64,000 nucleotides of DNA from Streptomyces lomondensis (GCF_014651035.1 NZ_BMWC01000013.1:1-64000), one strand, 5' to 3'; positions 48,502-57,079 are shown, counted from the first letter of the stretch. Numbers and translations are program-made. The notes: a model not told the origin generated them from the sequence alone.

Positions 48502-48507
48502 TACCCT
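48502..48507 (+). promoter_or_regulatory. -10 box giving a leaderless mRNA for the LigB-like gene
   Basis: TACCCT lies 7 nt before ATG 48515 and no Shine-Dalgarno sequence is present. Confidence 0.5.
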
Positions 48508-48514
48508 GCCGATC

Positions 48515-49228
48515 ATGCTTGTCGCCGCCGCTGTCTGCCCCTGCCCGCCCCTGCTGGTTCCCGAGGTCGCCGCGGGCGCCGCCCCGGAGCTGGACGCCGC
48601 GCGAGCCGCCTGTACGGACGCACTGGGCGTGCTCGCCGCCGCCCGGCCGGACCGGCTCGTGGTCCTCGGGCCGGTGGACGGCGCCGGGTTCGAGCCGTAT
48701 CCGGAGGGCGCGCGAGGGTCGTTCCGGGGCTTCGGCGTCGATCTCGACGTACGGCTGGGACGGGCCGAGGGCGCCGACGCCGAACGGCCGCTGCCGTACG
48801 CGCTGGCGGTGGCCGCCTGGCTGCTGGAGCGGACCGGGTGGTCCGACGCGCCGGTCGAGGGACTCGGCGTGGGGGATCGGCTCGCGCCCGAGCGGTGTGT
48901 CCGGACCGGCCGGGACCTCGCCGGACGGGCCGGGCGGGTGGCCCTGCTGGTGATGGGTGACGCCAGTGCCTGCCGGACGCTCAAGGCCCCGGGCTATCTC
49001 GACGAACGGGCGGCGCCTTTCGACGCGGAGGTCGCGCGGGCGCTCGGCGCGGCGGACCGGGCCGCCCTCACCGGGCTGGACACCGGGCTCGCCCACGAGC
49101 TGAAGGCGTCCGGCCGGGCGCCCTGGCAGGTCCTGGCGGGCGCGGCCGAGGGCGCGGGCCTCGGCGGATCACTGCTGTACGAGGACGCGCCGTACGGAGT
49201 GGGCTACCTCGTCGCCAGCTGGTCGTAG
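48515..49228 (+). CDS. Class III extradiol dioxygenase-like (LigB/MEMO fold) protein
   Basis: The 237-residue protein begins AAAVCPCPPLLVPEVAAGA, the usual start of LigB-like proteins in actinobacteria. It has PDRLVVLGPVDGAGFEPYPE, RVALLVMGDASACRTLKAPG and APWQVLAGAAEGAGLGG. Iron-ligand histidines typical of class III dioxygenases are few (the CPCPPLL replaces the usual H), so catalysis as an extradiol dioxygenase is doubtful. The gene lies between miaB and miaA, as does Rv2728c in M. tuberculosis. Its role is unknown. Confidence 0.75.
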   Translation: MLVAAAVCPCPPLLVPEVAAGAAPELDAARAACTDALGVLAAARPDRLVVLGPVDGAGFEPYPEGARGSFRGFGVDLDVRLGRAEGADAERPLPYALAVAAWLLERTGWSDAPVEGLGVGDRLAPERCVRTGRDLAGRAGRVALLVMGDASACRTLKAPGYLDERAAPFDAEVARALGAADRAALTGLDTGLAHELKASGRAPWQVLAGAAEGAGLGGSLLYEDAPYGVGYLVASWS

Positions 49229-49240
49229 ACCGGCCCGGCA

Positions 49241-49303
49241 GGGCACGGGAAACGGCGGACGGCCGGGAGCGCTCATGCTCCTCGGCCGTCCGCCGATGTG
49301 CCC
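49241..49303. terminator. Bidirectional hairpin terminator
   Basis: GGCGGACGGCCG (49254-49265) and its exact complement (49283-49294) form the main stem. An outer GGGCAC/GTGCCC pair (49241-49246 with 49298-49303) extends it. It separates the LigB-like gene from the convergent gene at 49324. Confidence 0.75.
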
Positions 49304-49323
49304 TTCAGTGTGCCGTTGTGCGT

Positions 49324-49731
49324 TCAGGAAGCGGGCGGGGGTGCGTCCGGAGGCGGTGTGGTGCCGCTCGCGCCGGGCGGCGGTGTGGTGCCGCTCGTGC
49401 CGCTCGGCGGTGTGGTGCCGGGTGGCGGTGTCGTGCCGCTCGGCGGGGTGGTACCGCTCGGCGGTGTCGTGCCGCTGGGGCCGGGCGGCGACGTCGTGCC
49501 GCCCGCGTCCCGTCCGCTGTCACTCTTGTGCGCGAGTCGGTCCATGGCCTCCTTGGCCCTGCCCGTGCCCGACTGGATCCTGTCGCTGTACTTGCCCTTG
49601 GTCCTCTTGTCGACGACCTGCGCGGCCTTGTCGAGGCCGTGCTGGATCTTGTCCTCGTGCCGCTGTGCGAGGTCCGAGACCTTGCCCTTGGCCGGGCCCA
49701 GCTTGGCCTTCACGTTGTCCAGGAGACCCAT
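49324..49731 (-). CDS. MT0933-like antitoxin-family protein with proline-rich repeat tail
   Basis: The 135-residue protein has an N-terminal helical domain (~1-70, KGKVSDLAQRHEDKIQHGLD and KRTKGKYSDRIQSGTGRAKE) like the MT0933 (Rv0909) antitoxin family. The rest is a repetitive tail of GTTPP(S/P) units (~77-133). No toxin gene is next to it, so a toxin-antitoxin role is doubtful; many Streptomyces carry several copies. It lies 26 nt downstream of an Ala/Glu-rich small protein and is probably co-transcribed. Confidence 0.7.
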   Translation of the reverse strand: MGLLDNVKAKLGPAKGKVSDLAQRHEDKIQHGLDKAAQVVDKRTKGKYSDRIQSGTGRAKEAMDRLAHKSDSGRDAGGTTSPPGPSGTTPPSGTTPPSGTTPPPGTTPPSGTSGTTPPPGASGTTPPPDAPPPAS

Positions 49732-49757
49732 GGTTCACCTTCCCTCGCGCGGGGCGG

Positions 49758-50030
49758 TCACGTGCGGGCGCCCTCACCGGCCTCGTTGTCGGCCGCCTTG
49801 TCGGAGGACTGCTGCTTGGGGATGTCGACGCCTTCGGTCTCGGTGACCTCGGCGGCGGCCTCGGCAGCCGGCTTGTCCGCTTCCTTGGCCCCGTCGGCCC
49901 CCTTCGCCTCCGCAGCCTCGGCTGCCTCCTCCGCCTCGGCACCGGCCTTCGCCGTGTCGGCCTGGGCCTCGGCGGCAGGCGTCTCCGCCGTAGCCTTCGA
50001 CCGCCGGAGAAGTCGTGCAAAAACGCCCAT
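49758..50030 (-). CDS. Small Ala/Glu-rich protein of unknown function
   Basis: ATG 50030 follows GGAG at 5-6 nt spacing. The 90-residue product starts MGVFARLLRRSK and continues as an Ala/Glu/Lys-rich helix (AEAEEAAEAAEAKGADGAK), ending EGVDIPKQQSSDKAADNEAG. I know of no function. It pairs with the MT0933-like gene downstream. It is divergent from miaA. In the shared 182-bp gap, CGTTGCCCG (about 50068) and CGGGCAACG (about 50139) form a distant inverted repeat. Confidence 0.6.
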   Translation of the reverse strand: MGVFARLLRRSKATAETPAAEAQADTAKAGAEAEEAAEAAEAKGADGAKEADKPAAEAAAEVTETEGVDIPKQQSSDKAADNEAGEGART

Positions 50031-50212
50031 ATCCACTCCATACGTTACTCGTGCGGGCGAAATCCCGCGTTGCCCGGTGCGTCCGTTTGCGCTGCCCGGG
50101 CCACCGCCTCTGTGATCCGGCGGCAGGAACCTCGCAACGGGCAACGACCCCGGGGCCGTGGCGTCACGTAACTCGTTCGAGACCGGGGTTCGAGGTTTGC
50201 GAGACTGGGTCG

Positions 50213-51151
50213 GTGAGCAGTGCACCCCCCGCCCCCCGCGTCATCGCCGTCGTCGGCCCAACAGCGGCCGGAAAGTCCGATCTGGGCGTCTTCCTGGCCC
50301 AGCGTCTCGGCGGCGAGGTCGTCAACGCCGACTCCATGCAGCTCTACCGAGGGATGGACATCGGCACCGCCAAGCTGACGCCCGAGGAGCGCGGTGGCGT
50401 CCCGCACCACCTCCTGGACATCTGGGACGTGACCGTCACGGCGTCCGTCGCCGAGTACCAGCGCCTGGCCCGGGAGCGGATCGAGGCGCTGCTCGCCGAG
50501 GGCCGCTGGCCGATCCTGGTCGGCGGCTCCGGGCTGTACGTGCGCGGAGCCGTCGACAACCTGGAGTTCCCCGGCACCGACCCCGAGGTCCGGGCCCGCC
50601 TGGAGGAGGAGCTGACCCTGCGCGGCTCGGGCGCGCTGCACGCCCGGCTGGCCGCCGCCGATCCCGAGGCCGCCCGCGCGATCCTGCCGAGCAACGGCCG
50701 CCGGGTCGTCCGGGCCCTGGAGGTGATCGAGATCACCGGCAGGCCCTTCACCGCCAACCTTCCCGGCCACGACTCGGTGTACGACACCCTCCAGATCGGC
50801 GTCGACGTGGCCCGGCCCGAGCTGGACGAGCGCATCGCGCGCCGGGTCGACCGGATGTGGGACGCCGGCCTCGTGGACGAGGTGCGCGCACTGGAGGCGC
50901 AGGGGTTGCGTGAAGGGCGTACGGCCTCGCGCGCGCTCGGCTACCAGCAGGTGCTCGCGGCGCTCGCCGGGGAGTGCACGCTCGACGAAGCGCGGGCCGA
51001 GACCGTCCGTGCCACCAAGCGCTTCGCGCGCCGTCAGGATTCATGGTTCAGGCGGGATCCGCGGGTGCACTGGTTGAGTGGGGCTGCGGCCGATCTCACA
51101 GAACTTCCGCAGCTCGCGCTGTCCTTGGTCGAACGACCGGTTACAGCCTGA
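50213..51151 (+). CDS. miaA: tRNA dimethylallyltransferase MiaA
   Basis: The 312-residue enzyme adds a dimethylallyl group to A37 of tRNAs; MiaB then methylthiolates it. The P-loop is VVGPTAAGKSDLGVFLAQRL, then VVNADSMQLYRGMDIGTAKL, PHHLLDIWDVT and LGYQQVLAALAGE. Start GTG 50213 has GAGACT 6 nt before it, the same layout as the AI-2E gene at 29061. The upstream open frame is longer but unlike MiaA. DapF follows in the same direction. Confidence 0.95.
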   Translation: MSSAPPAPRVIAVVGPTAAGKSDLGVFLAQRLGGEVVNADSMQLYRGMDIGTAKLTPEERGGVPHHLLDIWDVTVTASVAEYQRLARERIEALLAEGRWPILVGGSGLYVRGAVDNLEFPGTDPEVRARLEEELTLRGSGALHARLAAADPEAARAILPSNGRRVVRALEVIEITGRPFTANLPGHDSVYDTLQIGVDVARPELDERIARRVDRMWDAGLVDEVRALEAQGLREGRTASRALGYQQVLAALAGECTLDEARAETVRATKRFARRQDSWFRRDPRVHWLSGAAADLTELPQLALSLVERPVTA

Positions 51152-51259
51152 TCACGTCATGGCATCGGGACGCCCAGGCCGTCATCCGGTCCTTCGACGG
51201 CGTGCCATCATCGAGCTTCGATCGACCGAGTTGAGTCCTAGTTGGGAGGGCGCGTGGCG

Positions 51260-51790
51260 ATGGAGGCCGGCCCTCGCGACACCGCACAAGGCACCGATCA
51301 CATCACCGCCGACCGGGATGAACCGGAGCGCCGGGACGACCCGGAGTTCGGGGACGGACCGGAGCAGGAGACGGACCGTCTCAGCTCCGACGGGCCCGAC
51401 GAGACGCAGGGTGTGACGGACGACGGCCCCGAGCCCGACGAGATGTTCGCGGGCGAGGTCGAGGTCGAGCTGCGCCCGCAGCGCCGGCTGCGCATCTGGC
51501 AGCTCGCGCCCATCGTGGGCCTGGCGGCGCTCGGCTCCCTGATGTTCGCGTTCCCGCTCGCCTTCGACTTCGGCGACAGCGGGGCCGTCATCGCCATGCT
51601 CGGCCTGCTGATCTGCTCGTGCGCGGCCGGCTGGGGCATGATGGCGGCCCGCCGCGTCGGCTACACCTGGCCGGGCCTGCCGGCCAGGGGCTCGGGCCGC
51701 AGACCCGACTGGCGCGTCGTCCTCGCGTACGCCGTGATGGTGGCGGCGGTGGTCGTCCTGGCCGTGTGGCGGGTAGCCAGACTCCGCTGA
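51260..51790 (+). CDS. Membrane protein with acidic N-terminus, unknown function
   Basis: The 176-residue protein has ~80 acidic residues (DDPEFGDGPEQETDRL, TQGVTDDGPEPDEMF), then three membrane segments (~87-108, 112-132, 153-170). Similar proteins sit between miaA and dapF in other Streptomyces, annotated only as membrane proteins. ATG 51260 has GGAGGG at 9-nt spacing; GTG 51254 is an alternative at 3 nt, which is too close. Confidence 0.7.
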   Translation: MEAGPRDTAQGTDHITADRDEPERRDDPEFGDGPEQETDRLSSDGPDETQGVTDDGPEPDEMFAGEVEVELRPQRRLRIWQLAPIVGLAALGSLMFAFPLAFDFGDSGAVIAMLGLLICSCAAGWGMMAARRVGYTWPGLPARGSGRRPDWRVVLAYAVMVAAVVVLAVWRVARLR

Positions 51791-51830
51791 AGGCGCCCGT
51801 CAGGGGCGCGGGGAACTACGCGACAAGCCA

Positions 51831-51902
51831 CGACGCACCCGCACACCGCGACGCACCCGCACACCGCGACGCACCCGCACACCGCGACGCACCCGCACAC
51901 CC
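51831..51902 (+). repeat. Four 18-bp tandem repeats upstream of dapF
   Basis: Four units of CGACGCACCCGCACACCG begin at 51831, 51849, 51867 and 51885; the last differs only at its final base. The first unit is preceded by CAGGGGCGCGGGGAACTACG (51801-51820), which resembles a dispersed intergenic element of Streptomyces whose usual end includes CGACGCACCCGCA. The array may be an expansion of that element. Confidence 0.85.
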
Positions 51903-51940
51903 ACGACGAATCCGCCCCGCCCCCACCGCGGAGCAGACCG

Positions 51941-51946
51941 TACGAT
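51941..51946 (+). promoter_or_regulatory. -10 box giving a leaderless dapF mRNA
   Basis: TACGAT lies 7 nt before ATG 51954; the GAGG in between is too close to the ATG to act as a ribosome site. Confidence 0.55.
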
Positions 51947-51953
51947 CGAGGGC

Positions 51954-52826
51954 ATGAGCACGCGGATCGCCTTCCTCAAGGGTCACGGCACCGAGAACGA
52001 CTTCGTGATCGTCCCGGACCCCGAGAACGCCATCGACCTGCCCCCGGCCGCGGTCGCCGCCCTGTGCGACCGCCGCGCGGGCATCGGCGGTGACGGACTG
52101 CTGCACGTGGTGCGGTCCGCCGCGCACCCCGAGGCCCGGCACCTGGCGGCCGAGGCGGAGTGGTTCATGGACTACCGCAACGGCGACGGCTCGATCGCCG
52201 AGATGTGCGGCAACGGCGTGCGGGTGTTCGCGCGCTACCTCCAGCGCGCCGGGCACGCGACCGAGGGAGACCTCGCGGTCGCCACGCGCGGGGGCGTGAA
52301 GACCGTCCACATCGCCAAGGACGGCGACATCACCGTCGGCATGGGCAAGGCGCTGCTCCCCGAGGGCGAGGTCACCGTGAGCGTCGGCGAGCGCAGCTGG
52401 CCCGCGCGGAACGTGAACATGGGCAACCCGCACGCGGTCGCCTTCGTCGACGACCTGGCGCACGCCGGCGACCTGTACTCCCCGCCGCCCTTCAGCCCGG
52501 CCTCCGTCTACCCGGACGGGGTGAACGTCGAGTTCGTCGTCGACCGTGGCCCCCGGCACGTCGCGCTGCGCGTGCACGAGCGCGGCTCCGGCGAGACCCG
52601 CTCGTGCGGCACGGGCGCGTGCGCGGTCGCCGTGGCCACCGCCCGCCGCGACGGCACCGACCCCGCGGTCACCGGCACGCCGGTGACGTACACCGTGGAC
52701 GTCCCCGGCGGCACCCTCGTGATCACCGAGCGGCCCGACGGCGAGATCGAGATGACGGGCCCGGCGGTGATCGTGGCCGAGGGCGAGATCGACGCGGACT
52801 GGCTGGCGACCGCCGCGGCCGGATGA
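51954..52826 (+). CDS. dapF: Diaminopimelate epimerase
   Basis: The 290-residue PLP-independent epimerase converts LL- to meso-diaminopimelate for lysine and cell wall. The catalytic cysteines are C85 in EMCGNGVRVFARYL and C218 in SCGTGACAVAVATAR. Other motifs are KGHGTENDFVIVPD and MGNPHAVAFVDD. Streptomyces peptidoglycan uses LL-diaminopimelate, so this enzyme mainly serves lysine synthesis. Confidence 0.96.
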   Translation: MSTRIAFLKGHGTENDFVIVPDPENAIDLPPAAVAALCDRRAGIGGDGLLHVVRSAAHPEARHLAAEAEWFMDYRNGDGSIAEMCGNGVRVFARYLQRAGHATEGDLAVATRGGVKTVHIAKDGDITVGMGKALLPEGEVTVSVGERSWPARNVNMGNPHAVAFVDDLAHAGDLYSPPPFSPASVYPDGVNVEFVVDRGPRHVALRVHERGSGETRSCGTGACAVAVATARRDGTDPAVTGTPVTYTVDVPGGTLVITERPDGEIEMTGPAVIVAEGEIDADWLATAAAG

Positions 52827-53122
52827 GCAGGGGACGACCGGCCTGAGCTGTGACGCGTGCACGGCCGCTCGACCCGAAACAGCCGTTGATAACCGGCCAC
52901 TTGGCGGGAATCGGGTCGCTGCGGGCTGGATGCAGGGGGGTACAAACCTCACATTCGTCCCTCGAATGGGTGATCAGTTTCACGCTCGGCGAGAGGCGGT
53001 CAGCCGCACGTGGTGGGCTCGATAGCATCAAGCACCGGCCCGGACGGGGAACCGAAGCCGCCCCCTGAGCCGTGTCCGCCCTGGGGCACCCCGTCCGCCG
53101 GTTGACGCAGCCGGAGGTGCCC

Positions 53123-55300
53123 ATGAGTGCGGAGGCCACGAATTCCGTGACCCCAGGCCCGATGCCGGGCGCGGTGTCAGGACCGGTGACGCCGACAGCC
53201 CCCCGCAGAAAGGCCCGCCCCCGGATCGACCTGCGCCGCCTCGGCCGTGCCGCGCTCCTCGGCCCCGCCGCCCGCGGCCGGCTGCCCGACGCCATCAGCC
53301 ACGTCGTCGAGGCCCACCGCGCCCACCACCCCGACGCGGACCTCGAACCCCTGCGCCGCGCCTACGTCCTGGCCGAGTCCTCGCACCGCGGCCAGATGCG
53401 CAAGAGCGGCGAGCCGTACATCACGCACCCGCTCGCCGTGACCCTGATCCTCGCCGAACTCGGCGCCGAGACCACCACGTTGACCGCGTCCCTGCTGCAC
53501 GACACCGTCGAGGACACGGACGTGACGCTCGAACAGGTCCGCGAGCAGTTCGGCGAGGAGGTCCGCTACCTCGTCGACGGCGTGACCAAGCTGGAGAAGG
53601 TCGACTACGGCGCCGCCGCCGAGCCCGAGACCTTCCGCAAGATGCTCGTCGCCACCGGCAACGACGTCCGCGTCATGTCGATCAAACTCGCCGACCGGCT
53701 GCACAACATGCGCACCCTCGGCGTCATGCGCCCCGAGAAACAGGAGCGCATCGCGAAGGTGACACGTGACGTGCTCATCCCGCTCGCCGAGCGGCTCGGC
53801 GTCCAGGCGCTCAAGACCGAGCTGGAGGACCTGGTCTTCGCGATCCTGCACCCCGAGGAGTACGCGCACACCAGGGAGTTGATCGTCCGCAACGCCGCCC
53901 GCGCGGACGACCCGCTCGCCGAGGTCGCCGACGAGATGCGCACCGTCCTGCGCGAGGCGGACATCCCGGCCGAAGTCCTCATCCGGCCCCGCCACTTCGT
54001 CTCCGTGCACCGGGTCTCGCGCAAACGCGGCCGGCTCCGCGGCTCCGACTTCGGCCGCCTGCTGGTCCTGGTGAACGAGGACGCCGACTGCTACGGCGTC
54101 CTGGGTGAACTCCACACCTGCATGACGCCGGTGGTCTCGGAGTTCAAGGACTTCATCGCCGTACCGAAGTTCAACCTTTACCAGTCGCTGCACACCGCCG
54201 TCGCCCGTGCGGACGGCCAGGTCGTCGAAGTCCTCATCCGCACGCACCAGATGCACAAGGTCGCCGAGGCCGGAGTCGTCGCCCTCGGCAACCCGTACGC
54301 GCCCGCCCCCGACGACCCGGCCGACGGTGAGCGGGTCGACCCCACCCGCCCCGGCTGGCTCTCCCGGCTCCTCGACTGGCAGGAGGCGGCACCCGACCCC
54401 GACCACTTCTGGTCGACCCTGCGCGAGGACCTCGCCCAGGACCGCGAGATCACCGTCTTCCGTCCCGACGGCGGCACGCTCGGCCTGCCCGAGGGGGCGA
54501 CCTGCGTGGACGCCGCGTACGCGCAGTACGGGGATGACGCGCACGCGTGCATCGGCGCCCGCGTCAACGGCCGCCTGGCGACGCTGAGCACGGTCCTGAA
54601 GGACGGCGACACCGTCCAGCTCCTCATGGGCCAGGACCCGGCGTCCGAGCCCTCCCGGGAGTGGCTGGAGCACGCGCACACGCCCGCGGCCCGGATCGCC
54701 ATCCAGCGGTGGCTGGCCGCCCACCCGGCGCAGGCCGAGGCCCAGCAGTCGGACGCGCGGGACGCCCAGGACCGGGCCGCGCACCGGCCGGCCGTCGACG
54801 TACCCGAACCGGACGGGGCCGCCGAGCAGCCCGCCGACCGGTCCGCCGCCGGCAACGTCCTCACGGACCGGCCCGGCGCGGCCGTCCGGCTCGCCGGCTG
54901 CTGCACGCCCGTACCGCCCGACGAGATCACCGGCTTCGCCGTACGCGGGGGAGCGGTCACCGTGCACCGCGCCGAGTGCGCCGCGGTGGCGCGCATGAGG
55001 GACGGGGGGCGTACGGAGGTCGGCGTGCGCTGGGGGGAGGCCACCGAGTGCCGGGTCACGCTGGTCGCCGAATCGTTCGTCCGTCCCCATCTGCTCGCGG
55101 ACCTCACGGAGGCCATGGCCCTCGAAGGCGCCGAGATCGTCTCCGCGACCGTCGAGCCCCCGACCCAGCAGCAGGTGCGTCACACGTACACCGTGCAGCT
55201 CCCGGACGCGGCCCACCTGCCCGCCCTCATGCGCGCGATGCGCAACGTGGCCGGGGTGTACGACGTGAGCCGGGCGCAGCCGCAGACGCAGGGCGGCTGA
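53123..55300 (+). CDS. rshA: RelA/SpoT-family protein RshA
   Basis: The 725-residue protein has an HD hydrolase domain (~75-230; GQMRKSGEPYITHPLAVTLI, SLLHDTVEDTDVT, VMSIKLADRLHNMRTL), a synthetase domain (~265-400), TGS (~455-515) and ACT (~655-715, AEIVSATVEPPTQQQVRHTY). The hydrolase motifs are intact. In the synthetase domain KDFIAVPKFNLYQSLHTAV is kept, but the usual DDIYDLVGIRV is replaced by GSDFGRLLVLV, so (p)ppGpp synthesis is doubtful. ATG 53123 has GGAGG 5 nt before it. A promoter with TAGCAT (53023-53028) may lie in the 296-bp gap after dapF, which holds no gene. It is the second long RSH of Streptomyces beside RelA. Confidence 0.9.
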   Translation: MSAEATNSVTPGPMPGAVSGPVTPTAPRRKARPRIDLRRLGRAALLGPAARGRLPDAISHVVEAHRAHHPDADLEPLRRAYVLAESSHRGQMRKSGEPYITHPLAVTLILAELGAETTTLTASLLHDTVEDTDVTLEQVREQFGEEVRYLVDGVTKLEKVDYGAAAEPETFRKMLVATGNDVRVMSIKLADRLHNMRTLGVMRPEKQERIAKVTRDVLIPLAERLGVQALKTELEDLVFAILHPEEYAHTRELIVRNAARADDPLAEVADEMRTVLREADIPAEVLIRPRHFVSVHRVSRKRGRLRGSDFGRLLVLVNEDADCYGVLGELHTCMTPVVSEFKDFIAVPKFNLYQSLHTAVARADGQVVEVLIRTHQMHKVAEAGVVALGNPYAPAPDDPADGERVDPTRPGWLSRLLDWQEAAPDPDHFWSTLREDLAQDREITVFRPDGGTLGLPEGATCVDAAYAQYGDDAHACIGARVNGRLATLSTVLKDGDTVQLLMGQDPASEPSREWLEHAHTPAARIAIQRWLAAHPAQAEAQQSDARDAQDRAAHRPAVDVPEPDGAAEQPADRSAAGNVLTDRPGAAVRLAGCCTPVPPDEITGFAVRGGAVTVHRAECAAVARMRDGGRTEVGVRWGEATECRVTLVAESFVRPHLLADLTEAMALEGAEIVSATVEPPTQQQVRHTYTVQLPDAAHLPALMRAMRNVAGVYDVSRAQPQTQGG

Positions 55301-55392
55301 GGCGGCAGGCGGCGCAGGCCCCCGTCCCCGGTTCGGGTGGGCCGGTCGCGCGTCGCCCCGGCCGGGCACGCGCGCGCTGATAGCCGTGGGGC

Positions 55393-56922
55393 ATGCTCCC
55401 GACCCCCCACCGTCAAGCCACCACCCACGCCCGCCGGCGCCGGACGGCCGCCGTCCTGCTCGCCTCCGCCGTCTCCGTCTGCCTCGTCGCCGCGAGCGCC
55501 CCCGCCGTCCCGCTCGGCGTCGGCGACCGCCTCTTCCCCTACCTGGGCAACCCCGGCTACGACGTCGCGTCGTACGACCTCTCCTTCACCTATCCCGGCA
55601 ACAACAGCGAGCCGCTGCGCGCCGTCACCACCATCGACGCCTGGACGACCGCCGACCTGGACCGCGTCAACCTGGACTTCGCCCACGGCACGGTCCACTC
55701 GGTCGAGGTCGACGGCGAGCCCGCGGAGTTCCGCACCGCCGGCGAGGACCTGGTGATCACGCCCGAGGACTCCGTGTCGGACGACAACTGGATGCGGATC
55801 ATCGTGCGGCACACCAGCAATCCCGTGCCCGCCAAGGGCCGCGAGGGCGGCTGGGTGCGCACCGCGGACGGCCTCGCCATGGCCAACCAGGCCGACGCGG
55901 CCCACCTGGTGTTCCCCTGCAACGACCACCCCTCCGACAAGGCGGTGTTCACCATCAGGGTCACCGCGCCCGACGGCCACACGGCGGTCGCCAACGGCCT
56001 GCCCGCCGGCGTGGACAGGTCCGGCGGCTCGACCACGTGGACGTACCGGACCCAGCACCCCATGGCCACCGAGCTCGCCCAGGTCTCCATCGGCCGCTCC
56101 ACGGTGCTGCACCGCACCGGCCCGCACGGGCTGCCCGTACGGGACGTCGTGCCGACCCGGTACCGCAAGGCCCTCGAACCCTGGCTGGCGAAGACCCCCG
56201 CCCAGATGGAGTGGATGGAGAGCAAGGTCGGCCGCTACCCCTTCGAGACGTACGGCCTGCTCATGGCCGACGCCTCGACCGGCTTCGAACTGGAGACCCA
56301 GACGCTCTCCCTTTTCGAACGGGAGCTGTTCACCGAGCCCGCCTACCCCGCCTGGTACGTCGAGTCGATCATGGTCCACGAGCTGGCCCACCAGTGGTTC
56401 GGCGACAGCGTCACCCCCCGCACCTGGTCCGACCTGTGGCTCAGCGAGGGACACGCCACCTGGTACGAGGCGCTGTACGCCGAGGAGCAGGCCGACAAGC
56501 CGATGCGGGACCGCATGAAGGCCGCGTACGGCGCCTCCGACCGCTGGCGCGCCGCCGGCGGACCGCCCGCCGCCCCCAAGGCCCCCGAGCCCGGCCGCAA
56601 GACCGGCATCTTCCGGCCCAACGTCTACGACGGCGCCGCGCTCGTCCTGTACGCCCTGCGCCAGGAGATCGGCCGCCCGGCCTTCGAACGCCTGCAACGC
56701 GCCTGGGTCGGTCGCCACCAGGACGACACGGCCACGACCGAGGACTTCGTCCGGCTCGCCGCCGAGATCTCCGGGCGCGACCTCGACGGCTTCTTCCAGG
56801 GCTGGCTGTACGGAGAGAAGACCCCGCCGATGCCGGGGCACCCGGACTGGAAGCCGGAGGCACCCGCGAAGCCGGCCGCTCCGGCCGTGGTGGCCGCTGC
56901 GGCGGGAACGGCTCGCCGATAA
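55393..56922 (+). CDS. Secreted M1-family metallopeptidase
   Basis: The 509-residue protein has a signal peptide (~1-37, RRRRTAAVLLASAVSVCLVA with cleavage near ASA or APA) and an M1 peptidase domain. The zinc motif is H329-E-L-A-H333 with the third ligand E352 (VHELAHQWFGD, WLSEGHATWYEAL). The usual substrate-binding GxMEN is replaced by ASTGFELETQTL, seen in some actinobacterial members. It ends with an Ala/Pro-rich tail. It probably cleaves peptides outside the cell. ATG 55393 has TAGCCG 6 nt upstream and no ribosome site. Confidence 0.9.
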   Translation: MLPTPHRQATTHARRRRTAAVLLASAVSVCLVAASAPAVPLGVGDRLFPYLGNPGYDVASYDLSFTYPGNNSEPLRAVTTIDAWTTADLDRVNLDFAHGTVHSVEVDGEPAEFRTAGEDLVITPEDSVSDDNWMRIIVRHTSNPVPAKGREGGWVRTADGLAMANQADAAHLVFPCNDHPSDKAVFTIRVTAPDGHTAVANGLPAGVDRSGGSTTWTYRTQHPMATELAQVSIGRSTVLHRTGPHGLPVRDVVPTRYRKALEPWLAKTPAQMEWMESKVGRYPFETYGLLMADASTGFELETQTLSLFERELFTEPAYPAWYVESIMVHELAHQWFGDSVTPRTWSDLWLSEGHATWYEALYAEEQADKPMRDRMKAAYGASDRWRAAGGPPAAPKAPEPGRKTGIFRPNVYDGAALVLYALRQEIGRPAFERLQRAWVGRHQDDTATTEDFVRLAAEISGRDLDGFFQGWLYGEKTPPMPGHPDWKPEAPAKPAAPAVVAAAAGTARR

Positions 56923-57079
56923 CACAGTGACGAGACGCCCCGTGCCGTGCGACCATCGTCATGTCGGCGCGGCACGGAGCGCCGGGAATCTCCCGGAGCG
57001 CCCGTACGTTGTGGACAGTGACGGCACAGCTCACAGCGCTCCGCCGCCGACATCGGTTTCCCAGCTACGTAAGGATCCA

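Noticed and set aside
49324..50030. A classical toxin-antitoxin operon
   Set aside because: Only an antitoxin-like domain is present; the partner lacks any toxin-like fold.
51831..51902. Four-unit repeat considered as a CRISPR array
   Set aside because: Units are directly adjacent with no spacers and there are no cas genes.
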